NCBI RefSeq assembly: GCF_900636745.1
Contig: NZ_LR134310.1
Coordinates: 2,286,501-2,350,500 of the forward strand
DNA: 64,000 nt
Direction: 5' to 3'
Origin: Actinobacillus equuli
GTDB lineage: Bacteria; Pseudomonadota; Gammaproteobacteria; Enterobacterales; Pasteurellaceae
The translations under genes were made by a program, and so were the position numbers. Shown in pieces: positions 7,092 to 15,998 of this stretch. Position 1 is the stretch's first letter. The number at the start of each line of letters is the position of its first letter. Below the pieces are notes generated by a model. It searched no databases. It had not been told where the DNA came from and saw only the letters and a list, made by a program, of their open reading frames with translations.

Positions 7092-9369
7092 TCTTATCCT
7101 TTCGTTATTTTTTCTTCCGTTACTTTTCTTACCTCGAGAATGGCTTACTTATGGCTGCTATGTGGCAGTTTTGATAATTGTTATAGGAATATTTCGTAAA
7201 CAAGAGTTAACTATTTTGTTAGGCGCTTTAACACTAGTAAGCTATTGGCAAATTATCAATATATCAAGTAATGCAAACAAATACGCAACATCTTCTCAGC
7301 AATTGTATCAATTTCAAATTCAGAAAATTATTAAGCAGGCTGAGTTTCAAACAGCGTTTGCTAAGTTAGAAAATGGTGATGTTATTTATTTAAACTGGCA
7401 GTCGGATGAACCGTTAGAATTAGAACAATATTATCAAGCGAATCTTAAGATACGGTCTATTTCTTCTCGTTTAAATATCGGAAATTTTGATCGGCAGCGT
7501 TGGTTCTTTGCACACCATTTAAATGGTAGTGCAATAGTCAAGAAAGTGAATAAACTGACTTCTCCACATTCTAGCTCTCTGCGTATTCAATGGCTGGAAT
7601 ATGTCAGAAAACAATTAGAGCCATTTCCTTCTAAAGGACTATTACTGGCATTAGCTTTTGGTGAACGTGCTTGGCTAGTTAATTCAGATTGGCAGCTGTT
7701 TCAACAAACTTCTACCGCTCATTTAATTGCTATTTCCGGCTTACATATTGGGCTAGCGATGGGAATTGGATTCTGGTTGGCAAAGTGCATTCAGTGGCTG
7801 TTTTTGCGAGTAGGAATCTTATATGCTAGAAGTATTTCTATCTTTTTTCCGAGAGGAGTGGGGCTAGTTTTTGCTATTTTCTATAGTTATTTATCCGGTT
7901 TTGCAATTCCTACCTTACGAGCGTTACTAGCGATTTTTCTCGTCTTATTATGTCAATGGTTACGCCGCTATTACACCGCTTGGCAATTATGGTGGCGTAT
8001 TGTTGCATTATTACTTGTGCTTGATCCTCTCACAATTCTATCGGATAGCTTTTGGCTATCGGTTCTAGCCGTACTAAGTTTAATTATTTGGTATGCATAT
8101 TTCCCGCTTGCCAAGCTTTTCCCTTTTTGCAAAAAATGGCAGAAATTTAACCGCTTGTGGCTTTCGTTAGTACATTTGCAATTGGGGATTTTTCTTGTGT
8201 TTTCTCCAGTACAATTCTTCTTTTTTGAGGGAATTTCCCCTTGGGCATTCTTAGCAAATTTATTGATTGTACCGTTATATAGTTTGTTGTTAGTACCGTT
8301 AGTTATTTTTTCATTGCTAACGAACAACATGTTAAATAGCTGGGCTTGGGCGGATTGGCTTGCCCAAGGTAGTTTGAAAATGCTTTCTTTTCTCTCCGCC
8401 GATTGGATAGTATTAAGTCAAAGTGAGCAACGTTATTTATTAGCTTTGAATGCTTTGTGTTTGCTGGCGCTTTATCTCTTACAAGAAAAGTTATTCATAA
8501 AATATTGGAAACAGTCGGGATTATTTGTCGTAAGCAGCAGTTTTGTGATTTCTTTCATCAAGTTTCCGATTTCACTGGAATGGGTAACATTTGATGTCGG
8601 ACAAGGGCTTGCACAGGCACTTGTTTATCAAGATAGCGGTAAAAAACGAGCCATTCTTTACGATACGGGTGCAAGTTGGAAAGATAAATCGGGGCGAACA
8701 GGTTCAATGGCTCAATTAGAAATTTTGCCTTATTTGAAGCGTAATGGTATTCAAGTAGAAGCCGTTTTTTTAAGCCATGACGATAATGATCACTCCGGTG
8801 GAGTGGAAGATATTCTTGCTGAATATCCTCAAGCACGTCTAATTTCGGCAAGTACTCGCCGTTATGCAAAACATGATCCTGAAACCTGCGTCGCCGGTCA
8901 AACATGGCAATTTGGGCAATTTGAATTAAAAGCGATTTATCCGATATCACGAGTAAAACGCGCGAAGAACGAAGATTCTTGCATTATTTTGGTAAAAATA
9001 GACCGCTTCTCTTTGCTGTTTACCGGCGACACTACATCGGCAAAAGAAAGTTTATTTGCTCATCAAATCGGGCAAGTTGATTTCTTACAGATTCCTCATC
9101 ATGGCAGTAAAACGAGTTCCAGCTATACTTTATTAGCTCAGACAAAACCGCAAATTGCTATTATTTCTGCAGGACGATGGAATCCTTGGAAAATGCCTCA
9201 TCAGCAAGTATTAGCACGCTTAGCACAACAAAATATTAAAACTTTTAGTACTGCAACGGTAGGAATGGTCAGAGTGAGATTTGAGAAGGGGAGTTGGAAG
9301 CTAGAGACGGCGAGAAATATTAGAAGCCCATGGTATCGAGAGACTTATGGGCTTCCCCAAAATAAATAA
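7072..9369 (+). CDS. comEC: DNA internalisation channel ComEC/Rec2
   Basis: Inner-membrane channel that moves single-stranded DNA into the cytoplasm during natural transformation (rec2 in H. influenzae). It has 765 residues. An N-terminal pair of hydrophobic segments precedes an OB-like region. Then comes the multi-helix competence domain (about 180-480, with STAHLIAISGLHIGLA and LSGFAIPTLRALLAI), and last a periplasmic metallo-beta-lactamase-like domain. That domain retains SHDDNDHSGG (about 567-576) and IPHHGSK, so nuclease-type metal ligands look intact. AAGG 10 bases before ATG supports the start. A CRP-S site upstream indicates Sxy-dependent induction. Converges with queA. Confidence 0.96.
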   Translation: MNFDRFVLILSLFFLPLLFLPREWLTYGCYVAVLIIVIGIFRKQELTILLGALTLVSYWQIINISSNANKYATSSQQLYQFQIQKIIKQAEFQTAFAKLENGDVIYLNWQSDEPLELEQYYQANLKIRSISSRLNIGNFDRQRWFFAHHLNGSAIVKKVNKLTSPHSSSLRIQWLEYVRKQLEPFPSKGLLLALAFGERAWLVNSDWQLFQQTSTAHLIAISGLHIGLAMGIGFWLAKCIQWLFLRVGILYARSISIFFPRGVGLVFAIFYSYLSGFAIPTLRALLAIFLVLLCQWLRRYYTAWQLWWRIVALLLVLDPLTILSDSFWLSVLAVLSLIIWYAYFPLAKLFPFCKKWQKFNRLWLSLVHLQLGIFLVFSPVQFFFFEGISPWAFLANLLIVPLYSLLLVPLVIFSLLTNNMLNSWAWADWLAQGSLKMLSFLSADWIVLSQSEQRYLLALNALCLLALYLLQEKLFIKYWKQSGLFVVSSSFVISFIKFPISLEWVTFDVGQGLAQALVYQDSGKKRAILYDTGASWKDKSGRTGSMAQLEILPYLKRNGIQVEAVFLSHDDNDHSGGVEDILAEYPQARLISASTRRYAKHDPETCVAGQTWQFGQFELKAIYPISRVKRAKNEDSCIILVKIDRFSLLFTGDTTSAKESLFAHQIGQVDFLQIPHHGSKTSSSYTLLAQTKPQIAIISAGRWNPWKMPHQQVLARLAQQNIKTFSTATVGMVRVRFEKGSWKLETARNIRSPWYRETYGLPQNK

Positions 9370-9382
9370 TTGCCTCTTTTAA

Positions 9383-10468
9383 TTAAGGCACATCATTTAA
9401 TGCATTCGGATTTTTTGAAATAAACATGGCATCGCCATAACTAAAGAAGCGATATTTCGCTTCTACCGCATGTTGATAAGCTTTCATTGTGTTGCGGTAA
9501 CCGGCAAATGCGGAAACTAACATAATTAGCGTTGATTCAGGTAAATGGAAGTTTGTGACTAACGCATCGACAATACGGAATGTTTTGCCTGGATACAGGA
9601 AAATACTAGTATCTGAGAAAAACGGTGCAATCAATTTACCTTCTTGCTCGGCAGCTTGAGCGGCACTTTCGATCGAACGAACAGAAGTGGTACCAACCGC
9701 AATAACACGTTTGCCGGCTGCTTTAGTTGCTAAGATTTGATCGACAACTTCTTGGCTTACTTCGGCATATTCAGCGTGCATTTTGTGATCCAAAATATTA
9801 TCTACGCGTACCGGTTGGAATGTACCTGCGCCAACGTGTAATGTCACGAACGCAATATTAACTCCTTTTGCTTTGAGCTTTTCAAGCGTTGGTGTATCAA
9901 AATGCAAACCGGCAGTCGGTGCAGCCACCGCACCTAAAACTTTACTATAAACGGTTTGATAGCGTTCTTGGTCGGCATCTTCATCCGGACGATCAATATA
10001 CGGTGGTAATGGCATATGACCGGCTTGTTGAAGTAAATCAAACAGAGGTTGTTCTTCGTTGAAATGTAATTCAAACAATGCCTCATGGCGTGCAGCCATA
10101 ATTGCTTTAAAACCATTACCTTCGCCGAGTTTATCTTCACCAAGTACAAGTTCCGCCCCTTCTTTCGGTGCTTTTGAAGCACGCACGTGAGCTAAACAAC
10201 GATGCTCATCCAAAACTCGCTCAACTAAAACTTCTAATTTTCCGCCACTGGCTTTACGTCCATACAAACGTGCAGGAATTACACGTGTGTTATTGAAAAT
10301 CAGCAAATCGCCCTCTTCAATTTGAGCGAGTAAATCAGAGAATTGTTTATCGGCAAACTCACCTGTTTCGCCGGTTAACTGTAATAAGCGGCTAGCAGTA
10401 CGTTCCGCAGTTGGATAACGAGCGATAAGCTCGTCAGGTAAATCAAAATGGAAATCAGAAACTAACAT
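9383..10468 (-). CDS. queA: tRNA preQ1(34) S-adenosylmethionine ribosyltransferase-isomerase
   Basis: Transfers and isomerises the ribosyl group of S-adenosylmethionine onto preQ1 at tRNA position 34, giving epoxyqueuosine. The product has 361 residues. N-terminal [42 protein letters not shown] and [18 protein letters not shown] are family signatures. In many gamma-proteobacteria queA sits next to tgt; here tgt is about 42 kb away at 52621. A terminator separates it from the upstream yvcK-like gene, so it should have its own promoter in the short gap or rely on read-through. The stop overlaps a weak TGCCT/AGGCA hairpin shared with the convergent comEC end. Confidence 0.97.
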   Translation of the reverse strand: MLVSDFHFDLPDELIARYPTAERTASRLLQLTGETGEFADKQFSDLLAQIEEGDLLIFNNTRVIPARLYGRKASGGKLEVLVERVLDEHRCLAHVRASKAPKEGAELVLGEDKLGEGNGFKAIMAARHEALFELHFNEEQPLFDLLQQAGHMPLPPYIDRPDEDADQERYQTVYSKVLGAVAAPTAGLHFDTPTLEKLKAKGVNIAFVTLHVGAGTFQPVRVDNILDHKMHAEYAEVSQEVVDQILATKAAGKRVIAVGTTSVRSIESAAQAAEQEGKLIAPFFSDTSIFLYPGKTFRIVDALVTNFHLPESTLIMLVSAFAGYRNTMKAYQHAVEAKYRFFSYGDAMFISKNPNALNDVP

Positions 10469-10480
10469 GGAAAAACCTCT

Positions 10481-10511
10481 ATAAAAACAGACTGCCCCTT
10501 AAAAGGGGCAG
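10481..10511 (-). terminator. Terminator after the yvcK-like gene
   Basis: CTGCCCCTT and AAGGGGCAG (10492-10511) form a perfect stem with a two-base centre, and the minus-strand transcript then reads TCTGTTTTTAT. It lies between yvcK and queA. Confidence 0.85.
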
Positions 10512-10515
10512 ATAT

Positions 10516-11445
10516 TTATGTATTTAGTAATTCTACTATATCATTGATGGCTTTGCTGAGCTTATTTCGATCATGGCGATAAGCAACATCGTCATCAGAT
10601 AAAACTTGCTTTAACACTTTAATATTCGCCGGTAGATTACTATAGGTGGTTGGGACGGTAATAATGCCATCTAGGCGGTTTTTACCAATCCGAGTTTCCA
10701 ACCATTCTACACGATCCGCAAGTGAAAGAGAGCCGGCTGGCCCCGATTCTTGCTGAATATTATCAATAAAAATAACCTTTGCTTTACTATGCTTAATCGC
10801 ATTTGATATTTCATCAATCAATAATGATGGCATGATGCTGGTTAAAAAGCTGCCGGGGCCAAGTACGATTAATTCTGCATTTTTTACGATATCAATTGCT
10901 TCCGGTGTCGCATTTACCTTAGGAATTAGCAATAAATTTCTCGGAATTTCTTCAAGCGCATCCACCGAAACTTCGCCGACAATGGTTATACCTGATTTTA
11001 GTTGAGCGGCTAAATGTACCGGGGATTCCGACATTGGAATAAGACCGGCTCGAACATGCAATAACTCTCTCACTAGGTTAATACCTTCAAGCGGTCGAAT
11101 TTTCATATTTTCTAGCGCTTTTAGAATTAAATTACCTAAGTTATGTCCTGCAAGTTCTCCCGCACCGCCGAAACGATATTCAAATAATGCAGAAGCGACG
11201 GTGGGCTTGATAATAATTTGCGTTAAGCAGTTACGCAGATCACCCCAAGCAATACCACCGTGCTGGGAACGAATACGGCCGGTAGAACCACCATCATCTG
11301 TGGTGGTAACAATACCGGTAAGTCGTTTCCCAAGGAATGATAGTGATGATAATACTCGACCTAAACCGTGTCCGCCGCCAATGGCAACCACCTGACTCAT
11401 ACTATTTAAATAAGGATGACGAGAAGATAGTTTTTGTTCAGGCAT
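10516..11445 (-). CDS. yvcK: YvcK/CofD-like protein (gluconeogenesis factor family)
   Basis: A 309-residue cytosolic member of the CofD/UPF0052 family (YvcK in Bacillus, YbhK in E. coli). YvcK binds UDP-GlcNAc-type nucleotides and is needed for normal envelope growth on some carbon sources; the biochemical role in Proteobacteria is not settled. Seen: a glycine-rich VVAIGGGHGLGRVLSSL (residues about 18-34), TDDGGSTGRIR, GDLRNCL, FRFGGAGELAGHNLGNLIL-like stretch and VLGPGSFLTSIMP. All are usual family motifs. ATG at 11445 follows AAAAGGAAAATAA. An internal ATG at residue 16 is a possible alternative start, since some homologues begin near there. Confidence 0.88.
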   Translation of the reverse strand: MPEQKLSSRHPYLNSMSQVVAIGGGHGLGRVLSSLSFLGKRLTGIVTTTDDGGSTGRIRSQHGGIAWGDLRNCLTQIIIKPTVASALFEYRFGGAGELAGHNLGNLILKALENMKIRPLEGINLVRELLHVRAGLIPMSESPVHLAAQLKSGITIVGEVSVDALEEIPRNLLLIPKVNATPEAIDIVKNAELIVLGPGSFLTSIMPSLLIDEISNAIKHSKAKVIFIDNIQQESGPAGSLSLADRVEWLETRIGKNRLDGIITVPTTYSNLPANIKVLKQVLSDDDVAYRHDRNKLSKAINDIVELLNT

Positions 11446-11539
11446 TTATTTTCCTTTTTATTATTGAACAGAGACTATAGTTGTGTTTGCATTGTGCCAC
11501 TGAACGGAATATTTTTATTAATTTCTCGTGATGATAAAT

Positions 11540-12604
11540 CTATACGCAATCTTCTTCATTTGAAGGTAACGCATTAACAACGGCTTTAACCAATGTTGCA
11601 AGAGGAATTGCAAAAAATACACCCCAAAATCCCCATAAGCCGCCAAAAATTAATACTGCTACAATAATAGTTAACGGATGTAAATTGACTGCTTCTGAAA
11701 ATAAAAATGGCACAACTAAATTTCCGTCTAGTAGTTGGCTGATCACGAAAGCGAGCAGTAAGTAATAGAATTCAGGTGACAATCCAAATTGAAATAAAGC
11801 AACTAAAGCAACCGGTATCGTAACTAATACCGCACCGATATAAGGTACTAAAACGGATAATCCTACCGCTACCGAAAGCAGTAACGGATAACGTAAATCA
11901 AAGAATAAGAAGAGAGCATAGGTCGCAATACCAACAATCAAAATTTCTAAAAATTTACCACGGATGTAATTTGCAATTTGTTGCTGCATTTCAAACCATA
12001 CGTTTGCTGCTAAACGACGATTTTTCGGCAACATACGCACAAAAGAACGCACAAAAAGGTGTTTATCTTTTAACAAGAAAAACACCATTAACGGCACTAA
12101 AAATGCGTAAATACCCAATCCCACTAGACTGATAATAGAGTGGACAGACAAAGTTAATAAAGATTCCCCGAAACCTAAAATTTTTGTCTTCAAATTGCTC
12201 ATCAAGGTGTCTAGCATGGCATAATCAATTAATTCGGGATAATGTTCCGGTAATGCTTCTAGCCAAGCATTTAATAAATTGAACATAGAGGGAAGATCTC
12301 GAATAAAAGTGACCGCTTGGTTCCACAAGCTTGGCAACATCACTATAAACAGAAAAATAAGCAGTGAGATAAATCCGCCTAGCACAATTGCCAAGCTCAG
12401 AAAACGTGGAAATTTAAAGTGTCGCGTAAGAAAACGAATCGGCCATTCAAGTAAGTAGGCAAAAACAATCGCCACTAATAACGGCATAATCAGATCGCTG
12501 AAGAAATAAATGATACCGAATCCAATCAATAAAATACCGAGTAAAGCGACTGTTTGCGGATCATTAAATTTCTGTTTATACCAAGCTTGGAACATTTCAA
12601 GCAT
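11540..12604 (-). CDS. perM: AI-2E family transporter / permease PerM
   Basis: A 354-residue polytopic membrane protein of the AI-2 exporter (TqsA/PerM) family; E. coli PerM has 353. About seven to eight hydrophobic segments are seen, with the long soluble stretch [26 protein letters not shown] in the middle and the family pattern [17 protein letters not shown] and [21 protein letters not shown]. Substrate is unknown; members range from AI-2 exporters to Na/H antiporters, so no transport function is claimed. The next gene downstream (yvcK) lies 94 bases away on the same strand. Confidence 0.88.
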   Translation of the reverse strand: MLEMFQAWYKQKFNDPQTVALLGILLIGFGIIYFFSDLIMPLLVAIVFAYLLEWPIRFLTRHFKFPRFLSLAIVLGGFISLLIFLFIVMLPSLWNQAVTFIRDLPSMFNLLNAWLEALPEHYPELIDYAMLDTLMSNLKTKILGFGESLLTLSVHSIISLVGLGIYAFLVPLMVFFLLKDKHLFVRSFVRMLPKNRRLAANVWFEMQQQIANYIRGKFLEILIVGIATYALFLFFDLRYPLLLSVAVGLSVLVPYIGAVLVTIPVALVALFQFGLSPEFYYLLLAFVISQLLDGNLVVPFLFSEAVNLHPLTIIVAVLIFGGLWGFWGVFFAIPLATLVKAVVNALPSNEEDCV

Positions 12605-12625
12605 TCTATTTCCCTCTAATAAATT

Positions 12626-12657
12626 TGAAAAATCCTTCTACGTGATGTAGAAGGATT
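12626..12657 (-). terminator. Terminator after methyltransferase gene
   Basis: AATCCTTCTAC (12631-12641) and GTAGAAGGATT (12647-12657) pair perfectly around GTGAT, with TTTTTC following on the minus strand. Confidence 0.88.
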
Positions 12658-12661
12658 TACA

Positions 12662-13417
12662 TTATTTTTGGCTACAAACGGCAATAAAACCCAGCTTATT
12701 TTCCGGATCATTAAAGGTTTGGAACATTTTCTTAAACGTATCGCGATTTTCAGGTTTTAGCGCATTGCCGACAATTTTCATTGCACCTAACACGCCTTCA
12801 TCATGAATTAAACCTTTAGGAGAAAGTAACGTCATTTCACCTGAATAAGCATCCACGTTACGGAAACCACATTCGTGGAATAAGTTTTTCCAACCCTCTT
12901 TGGTTAATGGTGTCACTGTAAGATTAATCGCTTCTCTTAATGATTGAATCACCGTTTCCGCATCTTCGGTATTTAGCATGACATCATGGGTTAGTAAAAA
13001 ACCACCCGGCTTTAATACACGAATATATTCACGAATCGCTTTTTCTTTTGCTTCAATTGGCAACATGGTTAACATTGCTTCATTGATCACAATATCAAAC
13101 GAATTATCTTCGAACGGCAATTTCGTTGCATTGGCACGCTGAACTTGTACAAGATTTTCAACTTCGTGCTCTTTAATATTCACACGTGCTTTATCAAGTG
13201 CTTCTTCATCTAAATCAATGCCCGTGATATGGCAGCCATATTGTTTAGCGATTTGAATAGCAGTTGTACACATATTGCATGCGACTTCTAATACTTTTTT
13301 ATCTTTGTTAAAATCACCATTCGCAATGAGCCAATCAGTCGCTAATTTACCACCCGGACGTAAGCGAGTTTTGCCAAGACGGGCTAAAAAATTATGTCCT
13401 ACTTCTTCTTTTTTCAT
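12662..13417 (-). CDS. Class I SAM-dependent methyltransferase
   Basis: A 251-residue cytosolic Rossmann-fold methyltransferase. Motif I appears as VLEVACNMCTTAIQIA (residues about 43-58), where ACNMC replaces the usual GxGxG. Acidic motif II is ITGIDLDEEAL, post-I is RANATKLPFEDNSFDIVINEAM, and RVLKPGGFLLTHDVML is motif IV-like. It resembles an uncharacterised H. influenzae protein (HI0095 by memory). The cysteine-rich loop could mean an unusual substrate or metal; the substrate is unknown. It is monocistronic: a terminator follows, and arfA is divergent upstream. Confidence 0.85.
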   Translation of the reverse strand: MKKEEVGHNFLARLGKTRLRPGGKLATDWLIANGDFNKDKKVLEVACNMCTTAIQIAKQYGCHITGIDLDEEALDKARVNIKEHEVENLVQVQRANATKLPFEDNSFDIVINEAMLTMLPIEAKEKAIREYIRVLKPGGFLLTHDVMLNTEDAETVIQSLREAINLTVTPLTKEGWKNLFHECGFRNVDAYSGEMTLLSPKGLIHDEGVLGAMKIVGNALKPENRDTFKKMFQTFNDPENKLGFIAVCSQK

Positions 13418-13594
13418 AGAAACCTCTCTGCATTTATCTGCAAAATTTTGAGAAAATTTAACCGCTTGTATAACGGATATTTAAAGGATTATACCGAAGT
13501 TTTCATGATTCTTATATACACGAATCATAAAATTTGGCATCATATTGCGTGTAATTTATGCATTAATTATGTAATCAAATAAAAAGGAAACAAA

Positions 13595-13840
13595 ATGAAA
13601 AAATCATTAAAAACAATAATCTATAATCATCATCGGGGAGAAATTCACGAGAGCGCAATAAAAGCATTAGTTACCGACCCATTATTTAAAAGTCGTGTTG
13701 AGCGAAACCGAAAAGGCAAAGGGAGTTATCAACGAAACACAAAACATCGCAAAGCAGGTTATGAGCGAAGCGAAAGCCCATTTAAAAATGTTCTGATGAG
13801 CAATTTTAAATGGGCTTTTTTATTAGCATTTAGCAAGTAA
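13595..13840 (+). CDS. arfA: Alternative ribosome-rescue factor ArfA
   Basis: ArfA recruits release factor 2 to ribosomes stalled on mRNAs lacking a stop codon, backing up tmRNA. The 81-residue frame contains the family core: GEIHESAIKALVTDPLF, RVERNRKGKGSYQR and KHR (residues about 15-52). Beyond about residue 60 the frame runs through a hairpin with a T tract (13775-13821), so most transcripts should end inside the frame. They would lack a stop codon and be targets of tmRNA tagging. The hydrophobic C-terminus (FKWAFLLAFSK) would be made only from read-through mRNA. ATG at 13595 is preceded by AAGGAA. This layout is known for ArfA in E. coli and Haemophilus. Confidence 0.93.
   Translation: MKKSLKTIIYNHHRGEIHESAIKALVTDPLFKSRVERNRKGKGSYQRNTKHRKAGYERSESPFKNVLMSNFKWAFLLAFSK
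13775..13821 (+). terminator. Terminator/RNase III-type hairpin inside arfA
   Basis: The arms 13775-13793 and 13798-13816 pair over 19 positions with one mismatch and one G-U, closed by a TGAT tetraloop. Six Ts follow (13816-13821). The long stem also fits an RNase III substrate. Either route yields a non-stop arfA mRNA. Confidence 0.88.
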
Positions 13841-13845
13841 TTATG

Positions 13846-13885
13846 CATAAAAAAATCCCTTGTCTTTCGACAAGGGATTAGAATT
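13846..13885 (-). terminator. Terminator of tRNA-Val
   Basis: AATCCCTTGTC and GACAAGGGATT form a perfect stem around TTTC, and the minus-strand transcript continues with seven Ts. It directly follows the tRNA 3' end. Confidence 0.88.
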
Positions 13886-13888
13886 TTA

Positions 13889-13965
13889 TGGTGCGACTAG
13901 CTGGACTTGAACCAGTGACCCCCACCATGTCAAGGTGGTGCTCTAACCAACTGAGCTATAGTCGC
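13889..13965 (-). tRNA. tRNA-Val(GAC)
   Basis: A 77-base cloverleaf with the 3' CCA encoded. Acceptor GCGACTA pairs with TAGTCGC. D-arm AGCTCAGTTGGTTAGAGC, anticodon arm CCACC-TTGACAT-GGTGG with anticodon GAC, and GGTTCAAGTCC in the T-arm are all present. It reads GUC and GUU valine codons. Confidence 0.98.
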
Positions 13966-13978
13966 ATAATTGAGATGA

Positions 13979-14007
13979 ATTCTAATGGAAAATGCGAAGG
14001 ATGACAA
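13979..14007 (-). promoter_or_regulatory. Promoter of tRNA-Val
   Basis: Minus-strand TTGTCA (14002-14007) and TAGAAT (13979-13984) are separated by exactly 17 bases. They sit 13 bases before the mature tRNA 5' end. Confidence 0.75.
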
Positions 14008-14028
14008 GGCTTCACGTTTCGTTTGATT

Positions 14029-14841
14029 TTATTTTAAGCGTTCTTGGGTAAAGAATTGTTTATCTTCCCAACGGATCATAGTTAAGTGATTGCCCCAAGC
14101 ACAGCCGGTGTCTAAGGCGTAGATATTCGGTTTGTCCGCTTTGCCCATTAAACTCGCCCAGTGGCCAAAAATGATCTCCTGCTGATTAAATAGCGGATTG
14201 TCTAGTTCGAACCAAGGTTTTAATTCGCTTGGTGCGTCTTCAACCGGTAATTTACAGGCAAAATCCAACCGCTTGTCGGCATAGCAAAAACGCATACGGG
14301 TAAAGACATTAATAATATATCGCCAACGTTCGATACCTTGCCATTCGGTAGACCAATGATCCGGCGTATTTTCATACATTTGGGCGATATAGTCGGCATA
14401 ATCATCACTTTGTAAAACGGCTTCCGCTTCTCTGGCACAAGCGATGGTTTCTGCTAAATTCCATTCAGGACTGATACCGGCGTGAGCCAGTAAGAATCCA
14501 TGAGTCGGATGCTGAATAAGAAGCGGTTGGTTTCTCAACCAATTTTGCAAATCAGCACAATCTTCCGCTTCAAAAATCGCATCCACCTGATCGCTGGGCT
14601 TCACTTTTTTGATACCGAGTAACGTAGCGAGCAAGTGCAGATCGTGATTACCTAAAATGGTTTTTGCACTATTTTTCGGATCTTTCACAAAGCGCAAACA
14701 CTCCAACGATTTTGCACCTCGGGCAACTAAATCACCGGTTAGCCACAGTTCGTCTTGTGCCGGATTGTAATTAACTTGTTTGAGTAGCAGTTGTAACTCA
14801 TCAAAACAGCCATGTAAATCGCCAACAATATAAGTTGCCAT
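14029..14841 (-). CDS. apaH: Symmetrical diadenosine tetraphosphatase ApaH
   Basis: Hydrolyses Ap4A to two ADP and also removes Np4-type caps from bacterial RNA. It is a 270-residue metallophosphoesterase with [26 protein letters not shown] and [11 protein letters not shown] near the N-terminal half and GHWASLMG and [12 protein letters not shown] at the C-terminus. Two ATGs are adjacent (14844 and 14841); the GAGAGG spacing favours the second. It is the last gene of a minus-strand run before tRNA-Val, and the tRNA promoter sits just past its stop. Confidence 0.96.
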   Translation of the reverse strand: MATYIVGDLHGCFDELQLLLKQVNYNPAQDELWLTGDLVARGAKSLECLRFVKDPKNSAKTILGNHDLHLLATLLGIKKVKPSDQVDAIFEAEDCADLQNWLRNQPLLIQHPTHGFLLAHAGISPEWNLAETIACAREAEAVLQSDDYADYIAQMYENTPDHWSTEWQGIERWRYIINVFTRMRFCYADKRLDFACKLPVEDAPSELKPWFELDNPLFNQQEIIFGHWASLMGKADKPNIYALDTGCAWGNHLTMIRWEDKQFFTQERLK

Positions 14842-14869
14842 CATATCCTCTCAAGTTATAAATGAAAAA

Positions 14870-15556
14870 CTATATTAACCATTTTACTGCTAAATGGAAA
14901 ATCGGTGGTGCGATAAATGAAGAAAGTAAGCCGCAAATCACTAAAGCTAATGAACTATAACTCGCTGATTTTGTGTTGAGTTCCATACAACGAGCGGTAC
15001 CAAGAGCATGAGACGCAATACCTAAACTCATACCGATTGCTTGCGGATTAGTAATACGAGCTAACTTTAGAATCGGTACACCTAACACGGCGCCTAATAA
15101 ACCTGCAACCATCACTCCGACAGCGCTTAAGGCAAATTCGCCGCCGATTTCACCGGTAATCACTAATGCAAGCGGCATGGTTACTGACTTTGGCATCAAT
15201 GCGGCAACAATATCTTGTGTGCCGCCCAATAATAGTGCTAATAACATTCCGCTACACATTGAAACGAGCGTACCAAGTAACAAAATAAAGCTGATTGCTT
15301 TCCAGCGTTGGCGAATTTGTGGAAATTGTTCATAAAGCGGAATCGCAAGAGCAACAATTGCCAAACCTAGAAAATGGCTGAGCGGAGAAGTACCTTGTTG
15401 ATATTCTTTATATGGAATTTGAAAAATGACTAAGATCGCCACCAGCAATAACAGGGTTAATAAAAAAGGATTCAGTAACGAAATCGCTAACTTTTTACTG
15501 AGTTTCACACTGAGGAAAAAGACAACTATAGTCAGTAAGGTATAAAGATAAATCAT
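14870..15556 (-). CDS. lrgB: LrgB/YohK family membrane protein
   Basis: A 228-residue inner-membrane protein with about six hydrophobic segments, of the LrgB/CidB family (YohK in E. coli). Together with LrgA-type proteins it has been linked to control of murein hydrolases in Staphylococcus and to small-molecule (for example glycolate/pyruvate) export in other organisms. Signatures: LPKSVTMPLA-like MPKSVTMPLALVITGEIGG and GIASHALGTARCMELN. It overlaps the lrgA-like gene by four bases (ATGA type), so the two are translationally coupled. Role in this species unknown. Confidence 0.9.
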   Translation of the reverse strand: MIYLYTLLTIVVFFLSVKLSKKLAISLLNPFLLTLLLLVAILVIFQIPYKEYQQGTSPLSHFLGLAIVALAIPLYEQFPQIRQRWKAISFILLLGTLVSMCSGMLLALLLGGTQDIVAALMPKSVTMPLALVITGEIGGEFALSAVGVMVAGLLGAVLGVPILKLARITNPQAIGMSLGIASHALGTARCMELNTKSASYSSLALVICGLLSSFIAPPIFHLAVKWLI

Positions 15557-15924
15557 TGTTCATCCTCCGAATATTTGAATAAGCGTTGTGCTACCCAACC
15601 GACTACAATAATAGTAATTATTGTGCTGAGGATATTGGAAATAATTAGCGAGGAAAAATAACGAACTAAAATCTCGACGTATTCAATCATACCCACACAA
15701 ATCGGCAGAAAAACCAGAGGCATATAACGGTTTAGGAAACGTCCCGTCGGTAGTACCCATTCCAATTTGATTAAGCCTGTAATAAGCGTAACAAATAAGA
15801 CAAGTAAACCCCAAATACTATCCGGAATAGCGATAGGAATGAGCGTATTTAACCCTTTGCCGAGATAAAGCATTGCCCATAAAATCGCTAAAGAAAGAGC
15901 AAAGCCGATAATGTTCTTTTGCAT
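15553..15924 (-). CDS. lrgA: LrgA/CidA (YohJ) family membrane protein
   Basis: A 123-residue protein with four hydrophobic segments and the LrgA/CidA holin-like pattern IPDSIWGLLVLFVTL and PLVFLPICVGMIEY. It is first in a two-gene unit with lrgB. The family has been described as holin-like or export-related; sequence alone does not choose. An inverted uptake-sequence pair separates it from rnb upstream, which suggests a promoter in the short gap or partial read-through from rnb. Confidence 0.9.
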   Translation of the reverse strand: MQKNIIGFALSLAILWAMLYLGKGLNTLIPIAIPDSIWGLLVLFVTLITGLIKLEWVLPTGRFLNRYMPLVFLPICVGMIEYVEILVRYFSSLIISNILSTIITIIVVGWVAQRLFKYSEDEQ

Positions 15925-15939
15925 AAAGCCTCATGTGAT

Positions 15940-15994
15940 AAGCGGTCAAATTTGACGAAAACTTTGCAAAAAATTCCCGAAATTTGACCGCTTG
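15940..15994 (-). terminator. Inverted uptake-sequence pair acting as rnb terminator
   Basis: AAGCGGTCAAATTT (15940-15953) and AAATTTGACCGCTTG (15980-15994) are perfect opposed copies. They can form a 14-bp stem just past the rnb stop. No long T run follows, so the terminator role is inferred. Confidence 0.6.
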
Positions 15995-15998
15995 CCGA

